Source: Paraphoma chrysanthemicola (lineage: Eukaryota > Ascomycota > Dothideomycetes > Pleosporales > Phaeosphaeriaceae). Taken from it: a stretch of DNA of 64,000 nt. The translations under genes and the position numbers were made by a program. A model generated the notes under the pieces. It was not told where the DNA came from and made no database searches. It saw only the letters and a program-made list of their open reading frames with translations. Positions 1 to 12,309 of this stretch are shown here, piece by piece; the first letter of the stretch is position 1; every line of letters starts with the position of its first letter. The stretch covers positions 1,612,001 to 1,676,000 of the forward strand of contig JAGMWG010000004.1 of NCBI GenBank assembly GCA_020744225.1. The letters run 5' to 3'.

Positions 1-1414
1 GCCCTTTTAATCTGACACGCTGGCTCCGGATATCCCGCTTCTTGGATCCTGGATCCTGACCGGGAAAGCACAGCGCATCCCTGCGGTGTGTGAACATGGA
101 AAACCATGATGATGCTGGGTCACGCGAACCGCGGGCTTGGAATGATGCTATATCGGGAGCCGTTTGGAGGGTTTTCTGGCGAGGGCGGTGAGCATGGGGG
201 TGATATCATGGTGTCTTCCGCGTTCGCTGTGTGGGCTGCATTTGGTCGCGTGGTTGAGGTGGTGTGTTGATGAGGAGGGGTTTGGAGGATGTTGTGTGAG
301 ATATAGATGGGAGAGTTGAAGTTTAAAGGGATAAATGGGTAGCGCATAAGCCGCGAGATGTACTCCAAATGGATGTGTTGCGTGTGCTGCGTTCTTGGAT
401 GGGCGGGATCAAGTCATGGTAATGGTGAGCAGGATCGTGATGCGCGTGCCGTCGGCCGGGACTCGTACTGTGGTAGTATCGACCGCCATCGCACTTGCTC
501 TGGATACTTGAAAGCGTGGATAGGACATGGGCAGTGAATGCTATCAGTTCTTGCATGAGAAATCGGAGTTGGTTATAAATGCGCTATCCATATTCGGAGT
601 TAGTGCAAGAGGACTTCAAGCGCGTCCTGATGTCGCGTCCTCTGATTAACTGCACCATCATAGCATTGAACATACCTGCAAGCACTGCATCTTATGAAGT
701 ATGAATGAAGAGTTGGAGAGTGTAGTAAATGCTTGGATATGAAGCGATTTATCGTCTCTTGCTTGTCGTTGCTCGACTTCTTGTTTCTTCACGTGGTCGT
801 AGTTCTGTCTATCCCACTTCTCTGCTTTCAAGTCTCCTTGTCATATCCAACATCTAACAATGCCACATCTGTCCAAAGAGAAATAAGTCGCTTGGCCGTT
901 GACAGAATGGACTGTCGACGCAGCTGTGTCTCGCCGTCAACCAAACTAAGGTGACCCTGGATGGTAAGTCCAATAGTGTCCTCGACGAAGAAGTGAACTG
1001 GAAGCGGACCGATGTCATATTTGAATGAGTCCGGTCTACGTACAGTACCGACGATGCTAGTCTCAGAGCGCGTTGCACACGTGTAGAGTGGAGGGGCGGC
1101 GGTGAGGTGAAAGTGAGGCCCGTTTGCATGTCTCATAGCAACCAAACACGAGCAAACTTTTCAGTACCGCGTCTCTCACGCTCTCGCCACCACACCTTCG
1201 CCTAGGAACACCACCAAATTGCTCTTACCTTCGTACCTCTATTCGACTGCGCACTCTGGGAGCGATCGACGTTTTGTCACGCTCGAGATTCACGCCGCGA
1301 GAATCGCTCTTCCGCGTTGGTGCACAAACGGCGCCTCGCTATAGATTGCAGTACGATCAATCACCCGGGATCTGGAATTGAATGCGACTAACAATGTCAT
1401 TGTAGGTCGCGCCA
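1..1414. other. Left-edge intergenic region and 5' leader of the giant gene
   Basis: No gene can be supported here. Short open frames exist on both strands (for example 120-368 and 828-1145 on the minus strand), but none has a recognisable domain. The last 250 bases are presumably the promoter and leader of the gene starting at 1415. A possible leader intron runs from the GT at 1351 to the AG at 1405 (55 nt), with a CTAAC-type branch motif near 1387-1392 and the start codon ten bases beyond its end. Confidence 0.4.
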
Positions 1415-4400
1415 ATGGCTCCTTCTGGCGGGAAAATGGCAGCTACGGTGGCTTACCTTGTTCACCACATTGTCCTGCCCCCCCAACTACCACAGGAAGA
1501 TGATCATGACGCTTCTCATGACCGAGACGTCCTGTCAATTACCCTGCAAGCATTGCGGTCGCTTAAAAGCAATGTTGAGGTCGACCATGTCGACATCATT
1601 GTAGCTGCCATCGCCACAATCGAGACCCTGCGCGACATCAGAGACAACTCTGGTCGGGTGAGCGAAGTACAATTGGACCGTCTTCTCAAAAACCTCAGAT
1701 CCGGCGAACTGAAGGGTATCATTCCGATAGAGGTCAACGCACAAAATGCTGGCATCCTTATCACCCGGGGTGCTACCAGCATTGCTTTTGAGTCATTTGA
1801 GTTGTCTCCTACCAACACAGCAGCTATGAAGGTGAAGGGCAGATTGATACGAACATTTCCGGCCGCCGCTTCCAAAGTAACATTCAGCGATATGGCTTCG
1901 AATGCTTTCAACGGCTCGCTGGCGCGCACAATCTCAAAACTAGCGATCCAACCTGCCTTGGGCATGCAACCCACGGTCCGCAAGAACAGACAACAGATGA
2001 AAGAAGAGCGCGATACCACGAGTCCTGCCATGGTCACCGATTATCTCATGAATCTCATTGCAGCGCATGGTGACACCACAGAAGCGATACGCATTACAAA
2101 GCATACCCGCGAAGAAGTTCTCTGGAACCAATGCCTGAAGCCATGGCGGCGATCACCGTTGTGGCTCCTAATTCGGGTGTCACTGCAACTGCTCTTCACA
2201 CGAAATGGGAAATCCAAGCAGCCACCCGACTATCTGTACAAAGCCTTCATGGTCCAGCTGCTTGCTGAGCTACTTGATTTGGTATGCTTCTCTGTAATGA
2301 TGACGATCGCTCTATCTGACAGTTCTCTTCAGGTCAAGTATGATTATGAATCTATTGGAAGTGAAACACTTCATGCCGTCTCTGCGAAGTTATGCCGTCG
2401 TCTTCGCAAACTCGAGGATGGGAACCAAGGCTGCTACCTCCAACCACGATGGATGACACAAATACGTGAGGCTCTCTTAAGCTCCCATGACTTAATGGAT
2501 AAGCAATGGCAGAAGCTTGCCAAGAGCACGCCGGCCCTGATGGACGTGGACATACTGGGAGGCTTGACACCGAAGAATGATCTGGACATTATCCTCCCCG
2601 ATCTGAATGCCTTTATTGGTCAGGTGAAGACCAGAGCCAGCGGCACGGCGTCGTTCAGTTTCAAACCGACATCTGAACTGCCTGCGTTCCCTGCGTCTCA
2701 GTTTCCACAGAAACTTCATCAATCGGGTGTATACGAGTACTACAGACTGAATGCCTTTGAATACTGGGTCAAACAACATCTCGACTCATGGCTCGAATCT
2801 CATCTTCGAAGATCAAGCACATGTGGTGATCTTCGCCGACTGATGCAGAGCTATCAAGAATGCGCCGGTCCACTTTATGCCGACGATCCCGTTAGCATGT
2901 CTATCATGTACCTCACTATACTTGAGCTTTGGGCCGCGAACGACAAATCAGCATGCGCGAAATACCCGCTGCTTCATGACTACGACCCTGAGATCGAACT
3001 TTCAGACTGCCAATGTCTTCTTCTGCCTTTTAAAGAGCAGATGGCTCGTTTACACGAAGTGGAACGCTACAGTCAATCGCGCCGCGCCGCAGCCAACACA
3101 CATTCTTCATCCGTGTACCGCGATTTCGGGGCTCCTTCTTCATTCGCAGTAAATTTCTTCGACCAGTGCCCAGAACTTCAGGCTTTGAAGTTACAAATCG
3201 AAGAAGATGCGACGAAAAAGAAACAGGCGAAGTGCAACGAGCTTAAGAGGCTCAAGAAAGCTTACAATAACTTGATGGAAACTTATAACAGTTCGAAGTG
3301 TGAGACAGAGGAAGTTGTTACGGATGAATATTTGGGATACACTGAAACTCGGCACAAGAACGGGTGCAGACGCTGTGCGCTTCCTTCAAAGGCCAATGCA
3401 ATCACCATCAATATCTACGAGTGGCCTTTGCCATCACATACACCGAGTGCCAAAGCTACAGTCTTCGAGCTCAAGATTCCGCAAGCTTTTAGCGACTGGC
3501 GAGATGCCTCGGCTTTTGTGTTGAAGAATGTGCTTGGATTTCGCTACAGCTCGTTAACCGAGCCAGTATACACGTATGGCTTGGAGCAGCATCATGGTCT
3601 GGCCTACTTACTGTCAAATGAGCATAGACGCCGACGCATTGTTCCTATCTCTGACATCAAATCTCACACAACATCGCATAGAAACTTTCAAGAGGCAATC
3701 ATTGACCTTCGCGAGAGCGATGTATGTCTCGAGAACGCTCTGCGGTATAAGTACTATGACAAGGTTCAAGGTGTCCTTTGTGCGAAAATGGAGTCGAACG
3801 AGCATATACCGCAAAAGTGTTTGATTGGGATGCCCGATCGCTCCAAAGCGATGAGACGTTTCTTTTACAAGCCTCCTTCCTCACCAGAAGGACTTGCAAG
3901 CAACGAGGTTTTGGCTAGTCTGGCGGATTGTCCACCTCACTTCTCTATCGACGAATTCAAGGCCTTTTGCAGCGTTCCATTGGGTCAGGCTGTCGCATAC
4001 ACCAACATCTTGGCACAGTTGGCTATTCCCATTGTCGATTTTGCTAAAGTGGAAACTCAGTGCATGACCTCGCAAGTTGTGCATCAAGCTGGTCTGCCTT
4101 CCGATGGCCACGTTGAGCGTAAGAGCCATCGTGTGCTCACTGAAGGCCCCTTTGCTAATGCAATGCTCGATCAAGTTGGCATTGCACTCCGCCGCATTGC
4201 AGAAAATTGGGAGTCGTGGAGAGCCGCTGCCACTCTCATCCAGCTCGCGCAACGCATTCTCAGCCTGAACATGGTATCTAGTGTCCAAAAGCGCGCCCTC
4301 GAGTTTCTTTACGAAGCACGCGCAATCTGCCACTCCTGGTTCTTGCGGCTGAAGCACCGAGTGGCTTTATCAACGGATGATGATCAGAGGTCGGAGCTCT

Positions 4401-7400
4401 GTTCCAGGGCAACGGAGATCGGCCTACTTTGTACGACTACCTTCAACGTGGAGCACACCTTCATCGAGGATGTTCTTCGCCAACCGTCTGCGATTGATAT
4501 GCTTGTTCAGAGTTGTGTGGTCGTTCAAGAGAATCTTGATAATGTCCGGGCAGACTTCCCTGAACTCCACACCAGCCATCTCCATGCTTGGAAATCACTG
4601 ATGTTTCGAATCTTTCCAAACCTTCGCAAGAGAATTCTTCATGACAACAAGGGAATGAATCAGGCTATTCTTGCAAATTGGGCGGCTTTCAAACCGACTC
4701 CTGGGACGCAATGGTCCAAACTTGGTGCTCCACAAGATCATTGGCTCACGATTATGTCTGGGAAACTTCATGCACACTACAATCTACTCACTGCCCAGCT
4801 TCTGGTCGAAGGAACACCTCTTTCCCGGTTACCTGATGGCTATAGTCGTCACGCCCTTTACACACCTCTATTTGGTCGGTCTGCTATTGAGGTCGTCCCA
4901 ACCGATGAGGCAGGGTTGCGCTTCTCTGCAAAAGCGCCTTTCCATGACCACAAGCTTCATTTTGGCTGGTCACATGAAGATATGCTTGTGGTAGCCATTC
5001 ACGGTAACACCAAACTTGATCTCACTCCATCTGGACTATTTGCAGGCCGCCTGCCTCATGCTTTCATACATGACTTCGTTCACTGGTATGACCATGATAA
5101 GAACGAAATCATATTCCGCCACCAGACAAATCCATGGACGACATTGGCCGATGATTGGCGCCTCCAGGCAGTCGGCAACAACTGGCGATTGGTCAAAGGG
5201 CTTAATGTACTTGTCGACATTTCTAGCCAGACAGCACAAACGTTATCTAACGCCTTTCGCCCTTTGGAACTTGCGGAACATTTGCAAATCTCGCTCGATA
5301 CCCAGGATACCACTTTGCACATTGCGCTTCCACGTCTCCAGCTCCGATTCTTCGTAGAAGGCGGTGACTGCCGGATCATGTCTCATGAATATCGCGGAAT
5401 GATGATAGATAGAGACCAGAATATCGGCACTCTGATCGGTCTCACCACTAGACTGGTCTTGAGACACTCCAATGTTGCTCAAGAACAGCGTTTGCTTCTG
5501 ATTCCAGCACCACCCGACCACAGCACACAGTACGTGACCTACACGAGACCAGCAAGCAGTCATCACACTTCGGTTTCTGTCAATAAGAATGGACCAGCTC
5601 GAACGTACGCGTACTACATCGACCAGATCCTTGGACGGATCATCGACAATGGCGACCTTCAGAGCAAACTCTTTCTCTCCTACCTTCATGCACTTACATC
5701 TCACTGCATGCCGGATCCGTTGACCGGGTACACTGGAACAGAACTGGCTTTGAACATTCTCCGCTCAGCCTCCGTGCGATCTTTTGACGTGCTACACGAA
5801 GCGAACATTGCCTTGCTTCGTCGCATCGCCGCGATATCGCCTCGGAGATCTTTCTACCCGGCACATTTGATGGATATGCAGCAAATTGAGTGGGATGCTA
5901 ATTTACCATCCCATTCTCAGCACCCTGACTTCCATAGCTGTGTTCAAGCCATCATTCGTGTAGGCGAGCAGATGCGATTCTTTCATCCGGGTAGCACATT
6001 CGATCTCTCAATCGGGGTTAAATCCAGTGAGTACTTCATTGATAGAAAAAAGAAACTGCTAATATCTATGCTAGATGCTCATCTTGATACTCGTGACGCC
6101 ATAAGATCATCCACATTCCGTACACACAACTACGGAGCTGAGCATTTCACCATCAAAGAGGACGCTCAATATGTCAGCAGAGACGAGCATCCGGTATCAG
6201 ACAGAGGCCATCGGGCCTACAAAGCAGCCACTATGGTTGTGCGAGACTTCCCTGCTCTATCATGTGCCATCCCCAACATGGAAGGTGCGATGCTCACAAA
6301 CCACTTCCACGGTAGTATCATAACAGGCGTAAAGCCTCGTATCGATGTGTCCGAGCTGCAGTACGATACGAAATGGTTGCAGAAGCCTTCTCAGTTCTTG
6401 AAAGAACATTGGTGCACTCTACACAGGAAGCTTTATGACGAGAGAGATCATTGCAACGTATTCGACATCGCCACATGGCTCTCGACCATGGCCTACGCGG
6501 ACTCAGCTGATATGACCGCTATCCAAGTTTTGGCGGCATTTTACATGTTTTCGAATATGTCAGGCTTGACGCCTCCATCGCCACCCTCATTTGATCTCTC
6601 CGAAGGCGAAATCTGTAAAGCTGGTACGATCAAAGGCTACGCTGAAAAAGCTAAGAAGAAGTTCAATGGCTCATCCGAGTCGAAAATGCCAAAGCAGACC
6701 TTGGAAACAAACGCTCAGCACAGCACGAGGATCAGAGCTCTTTTCAACAGTAATTCTAGTGGAGCAGTACAGTCTTTCACTTCGTCACTCTGCTCGCAGT
6801 GGCCATGTTCCCAACCAATTGCACCGAACACAGCTGCGATCGAGACATACGTGAAGGTCTCTGATGCTATGACTACTACTTCAGAGAAATTCACGGCATG
6901 GTACAACAATCGACAGTTCTCACACTATCTCGAGAATCTTTCTGCAATGGTAGCACGCCTTCCAGTCGTGGCTATCCCAAGTCCCCGGAACAAGCTTACT
7001 GCACCTGAGCGAAAGTTCTCTCTGAAGAACGCTACTCGTCACTTCAGTATAGCACCACACTTGGCCATGGCCTCAGATAGCTTTGCTTGTTCGGTGCTTC
7101 ATGCCCCCGCTAAGCCAGATCTTTCCCTTCGAAATTTAGTGAATCAGAACGGCGCACAAAACATGAGATCTCGCCTAGAGCAACTTTGCATTCGCTTGAA
7201 GGATTGTACCAAATCGACCTGCGAAAAGCAATACGTTGAGGATCTTCAAGCGAGTTGTACATTGTTGGAGCAGCAAGATGGTGTCCAAGCTTTGAACACG
7301 CTGCCAATCGTCGAGGTGTCAAGGTTACTTCACGATTACTTGGCATCCTGCGAAGAGTATCTTGCGCACCTTAGCTATGAGCTTATCGGGGCTATCAAGA

Positions 7401-10400
7401 GCAATATCAGCTTTAGTGAAGACGTTGGGATCAGCATCCGACATTGTCCCCGCCTTTCACCAACCTTCTGGCTCTCACAACTACACCAGGACCGATTTCA
7501 CCTTCTTTCGAAGCAATGGAAGATGGCTGTCATCAATTATGGTCTGGCTGTGACTCATGTGCATCGTGCTCATCGACTCTCCGCTGCCTCTGGCAAACCA
7601 GTAGATTTGGCAGAAGAACTCCGTCACATCGGCCATAGCAATTGGGACCCTATGGAGTTTCCCGAGCTGCTGTTATTAGAGGCCGAGAGCAGCATTACAA
7701 TACGAAAGGAGCAAGAGTTCATCGCATCACAAATGCGAAACCCTGGGAATAATAGCAACATTGTGCTTCAGCTGCTCATGGGTGGCGGAAAGTCCAGCAC
7801 CATTGTGCCCATGCTGGCTACCAACTTTACAGACAAACAACAGTAAGTCAGAACTCAGCGTCTGAGATAACCATACTGACTAAAGAAATAGGTTGGCAAG
7901 AGTAATAGTTGCCAAGCCACAGAGCAAACAGATGCATCAAATGCTCGTAGCGAAGATCGGCGGCTTGTTGAATCGCCGAATATACCACATGCCCTTCTCT
8001 AGGAATCTCCGGGTTAATCCAGCAGAAGCAGCCGCACTTCAGAGCATGTACGAAGAATGCATCAAGGCGCGCGGAGTACTTCTGATACAACCTGAGCATA
8101 TTCTTTCCTTCAAGCTCATGGGCGTCGAAAGCCTGCTCGAAGGTCGGTATGCGGCGGCAGCCCCTCTTCTAGATGCACAAAAGTTCTTTGATCGCACGAC
8201 CCGGGACATTGTAGATGAATCCGACATGAACTTCTCGGTGAAGTTTGAGCTCATTTACACCATGGGCTCACAGCAATCTGTTGAATTCGCACCCGAGCGA
8301 TGGCTCATTATTGAAGATATCTTGGGGCTTTTGCAACGATTCGCCGAAAAGGTGAAGACGAGCAGCCCTCAATCGATTGAGATTGAGTACGGTGACTGGG
8401 ATGAAGGAAAGGTCCCAAGAATCCGAATTCTACATCCTGATGCAGCTGAAGACTTATTGATGCTATTGGCCAAACACATTATCGAATTTGGCATCACCGG
8501 TCTTCCTATCCGCAATCAAGATCCTTCAACGCAGGCCGCGGTGCTCCGATACATCACAGAACCAGAACTTACCGACTCTATGATCCATGCTGTGGAGAAG
8601 AGTACATTCTGGACCGATTCGACCAAGTCGCCGCTGCTTCTTATTCGCGGCCTCATTGCTTGCGGCGTGCTCCGATTCGTACTAAGCACTAAGCGCTGGC
8701 GCGTTAACTTTGGCCTGGATCCGTCGCGATCACCGAAAACTTGTCTGGCAGTTCCTTACCGTTCAAAGGATGCTCCGAGTCCGCGATCAGAATTTTCTCA
8801 TCCTGAGGTGGTTATTCTGCTGACACTCCTCTCATACTACTATGGTGGACTCAGCAATGACGAGCTGTTCGACACTTTCACTCATATTCTCAAGTCCGAT
8901 CAGGCGGCGATTCACTACAACGAGTGGATTGAGACTGCAGCACCGGGTATGCCATCAGCATATCGCAACCTGTCCGGGGTCAGCATTCGAGACCGCCACC
9001 AATGCATCATGGAGGTTTTTCCTCATCTTCGCTACTCAAAGAAAGCCATAGATTACTACTTGTCGTTTTTGGTCTTTCCTAAGGAGATGAAACAGTTTCC
9101 TCGGAAACTTTCAGGGTCCGGCTGGGACATCGGCGCAATCAAAACACATCCCACAACTGGTTTTTCCGGCACGAACGATACGCTGCACCTTCTCCCGCTT
9201 TCGGTCAAGCATCTGGATCTGCCCAGTCAGAGCCACACCAATGCCTTGGTGCTCGGGTACTTATTGAGAGATGAAACTACCGTACAATTACTTCCCCCGC
9301 GCCAAAGCGGTAGCGATGCTGATCATCTTCTCCGCTTCATCTATCAACTCGACGACGAAGTGAGAGTAATGCTCGATTGTGGTGCGGCAATCCTGGAACA
9401 GAACAATTTGCAGGTCGCTCAGACGTGGCTGAAACTATCGCGGGGCTCGGATGTGCAAGCCGTGGTGTTCTTTGAGGATGAAGAGCTTTCTGTGCTCGAG
9501 CGTACCGGTCGCGTGGAGCCTTTGCAGACCTCGCCATTCGCAAAACAGCTCGACTCGTGTCTAGTATATCTCGATGAGGTAAGTGTCAGGTTAAGCTTAC
9601 GCTAAGATTGTCGCTAACATTGCACAGAGTCACTCTCGTGGTACAGATCTCAAACTTCCAAGAAACTATCGGGCTGCGGTCACGCTGGGCTCGCACCTTT
9701 GTAAGGACACATTGACACAGGCATGCATGCGCATGCGTTTGCTCGGTAAGGGCCAGGCTATCACATTCATTGTGCCTGAGGAGATATCGACCAAGATTCG
9801 CGAGCGAACAGGCAAGAGTGTTGGTGACAGCATCAAAGTCAGTGATGTTCTCTGCTGGAGCATCTGCGAAACCTGGGATGATCTCAAGCGAAGCATGCCA
9901 CTCTGGGCAGTCCAAGGTCATCGTTACGAGACACACAAGCATCTTTTGCATGGTGCAAATACAACAGTGCTGCAAGCTAAGGCATTTCTGGAAGATGAAG
10001 CCCAGAGTCTGGAAGACCGTTATCGACCACGCCTTCAAAAGGATAGCGGCGCGGGTCTGCTTAAAGACTGGGACATGTCCAATCAGAACATCTGCAAGAT
10101 CGTTAAACGCTGCCAGGACTTTGAAGCTATGGGATTTGGCTCTGCCACACTAAGTGAAGAGCAAGAGCGAGAATTAGCTCCGGAGATTGAGGAAGAACGA
10201 CAAGTTGAACGTCCTCCACGCATGGAAGCCGCAACGCACATCCTTCATCCAGACCTTGAGAAGCTGGTAAAGACGGGCATTTTGCCACTCGCAACCCAAG
10301 CGTTCGGTCCTGCATTCCACACGCTTCGTACGACCAGTGCAGCCCCTCTATTTAATCTAGCCAACTTCCCGAATGATCTCCTCTGCACGGCGGACTACGT

Positions 10401-10995
10401 GCGCACCGTAAAGAAACCCACTGGCACTACCGGTCGATCCTTCGTCTCGGACGCATTTCATAGACCTATCCAGTGGATCATGTCAGTCTGCGGCAACGAT
10501 GGCTTCAGTATTCGTCATCTTATCATTCTGAGCCCACATGAAGCCAATGCTCTATTGGAACCGACTAAGAAGTATGCGAAGGTGACCATCCACCTCTTTG
10601 CACCTCGAACCAACGCTAGCTTCGATGCGCTCGACAAGCTTGAGCTCTACAACGTTGGTCGCACATTCTCACCGCATCTAGTTCCGCGCAGCCTTACTAT
10701 GCAGCTCAACCTCTTCGCTGGATCTCTTTACCTCCGTTCTTTCGCTGAGTACACCGAGCTTTGCGACTTCCTTGGTCTTTTGCAGGGCAAGGCAGAGGCG
10801 GGTCAACAGGTCCACGCAGATGGCTTCATTGACCCACCAACCGGAAAGTGGGGCTTGAAAGCATCGCCTGTACATTTTTTTCGTGTTTTGCTCATGAAGA
10901 TTCGGCGCGAGGGTGAGGGCGTCGAAAAGACGCATCTGGGCAAGATTCTGAATGGTATGAGGCTGGAGCCCAGCGACTTCAAGAAGGATGGTTGA
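1415..10995 (+). CDS. Giant DUF6606/DUF3638/DUF3645 protein (P-loop-like)
   Basis: Exons 1415-7842 (with a likely in-frame intron 2282-2332), 7892-9578 and 9628-10995 join into 3143 residues. Introns are 51, 49 and 49 nt, and all have GT...AG ends. The N-terminus (about residues 10-290) resembles DUF6606. The region after the second intron (LARVIVAKPQSKQM) is typical of DUF3638, and YLDESHSRGTDLKLP, created by the third splice, is the DUF3645 signature. GGGKSS (residues 2106-2111) looks like a Walker A loop, and DESH (2687-2690) like a DExH Walker B. An ATPase or helicase-like role is therefore plausible, but it is inference. Family members are often labelled 'ubiquitinyl hydrolase' in databases; I see no cysteine-protease motif to support that. 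The start was chosen because the VHHIVLPPQLPQ-type N-terminus fits the family. Length and domain order look complete. The biological role is unknown. Confidence 0.9.
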
Positions 10996-11439
10996 AGAAG
11001 TACCCGGAGACCGCAATGTTTCTCAGCCTACTTACATGGCTCGAACTTGTGGTACTTTCGTGAGTTGACTCTGTGAAGATGGGTTAGGAGACTTGAACAG
11101 TGCGAGCATGGGTCATGAGGCGAAAGCTCATTCAGCATTCAGTGACTTGAGAAAGCTCTGGTAATGTCAAATACACTCAGATCCTGCCGTAGTAAGCATT
11201 GAACACTACACATTCATCAACTGCATGCCGTGACTTTCAGATCAATTCATGGAAATCATTGTCCATTCAAATCACTCATATGCGAGTGATAAAGTTCTAT
11301 ACAAGAAGTTACGCCATCCAGGCTCAAATGCTTCCAGCGCCAAAAATGCTTCACTAACAGCCATCAAGGTCTTTCAGCCAAAATTTTCCTCCATCTTCAT
11401 CATCTCCCCACAACCACCGCTCACTCTCGCACTAACCAT
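10996..11439. other. Intergenic, convergent 3' ends
   Basis: This stretch holds the 3' flanks of the giant gene (+) and the pectate lyase (-). No coding or RNA signal was recognised. Confidence 0.5.
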
Positions 11440-12309
11440 CTAGCAAGACTTGATAGGGTCGGTGAACTTGCAAGCAGTGCTAGGACCAGTCGAGATAGAC
11501 TTGGGCTCGTTGCCAGGCGTGGTACCCTCAAACTCCTCGCAGACCTCCTTGACGCTGGTAGCGCAGGTGGCGCTGTCGATGGTGGCAGTGTCGCCGAAGT
11601 TGGAGTTGATGCCGACGAGCAGCTTTCCGTTGGAAGCCTTGACGCCGTTGATCACGACGTGTCGCTCGGCGGACTGCTTGCAGTTGCCGCACGAGCGGTA
11701 GAGCTTGCCGAAAGTGTCGACAGTGAAGCCGTCGATTGTGACAGTTCCAGCGCCGTTGTGTTGGATGACCTGCGAAGGTATTAGTTTCGTTGTTGCATTC
11801 TTTGTACTGGAATTCTTACCTTATCGTCAGCGCCAGTAGCACCGCCGCCAGAGACGGTGGCGTCGCCATCACCCTTGAGGGAGAGAGCATCTGGAAGTGT
11901 GTTAGCACGGAATCAAGGTCCACAACATGCATCTTGACTTACCCTCGCAGACAGCTGCCCACCAGACGTTGGTGATTTTGCAGGAGCCTTCACAGTGAAC
12001 GCCCTCAATCTGATCCTCGCCGATGATGACGTTGCTGAGGCTGCCACCATCCTTGACAATGAAGACAGCATCGGCATCGCCTCCCTCAGCTTGACCAGTG
12101 CACGAGACACCACGGCCGAATGTCTTCATCCCACCATCAAAATCGGTGACTTCCATGGCAGCAGTGAGGGTCTCAGTACCCTTGGATGCTGGGATGGGGA
12201 GCGAGGCACGCTTGTTGAGGGAGAAGAAGTTCATCGGGGCCGACTTGGCCGGGCCAGCCGCAACAGCGGTGGCGAAAGCAATGATAGCAGCAGCGACGGA
12301 GGCCTTCAT
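11440..12309 (-). CDS. Secreted pectate lyase, polysaccharide lyase family 3
   Basis: Exons on the minus strand are 12309-11943, 11890-11820 and 11769-11440, giving 255 residues. Introns 11891-11942 (52 nt) and 11770-11819 (50 nt) have GT...AG ends. Residues 1-18 form an Ala-rich signal peptide. The mature part has the PL3 pattern: a Cys-rich parallel beta-helix protein with DDKVIQHNGAGTVTI, followed by LYRSCGNC and a C-terminal Cys pair. Length is typical of the family (about 240-255). PL3 enzymes cleave de-esterified homogalacturonan by beta-elimination with calcium, outside the cell, so this is a plant cell-wall degrading enzyme. The gene stands alone, with a long empty region upstream and a TATA-like box about 190 bases before the ATG. 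Expression is probably substrate- and carbon-regulated, as in the family generally, but no specific site was verified. Confidence 0.93.

Noticed and set aside
120..556. Two overlapping minus-strand open frames at the left edge, possibly exons of a gene running off the window
   Set aside because: No domain and no convincing donor/acceptor pair; they remain unresolved because the sequence to the left is missing.
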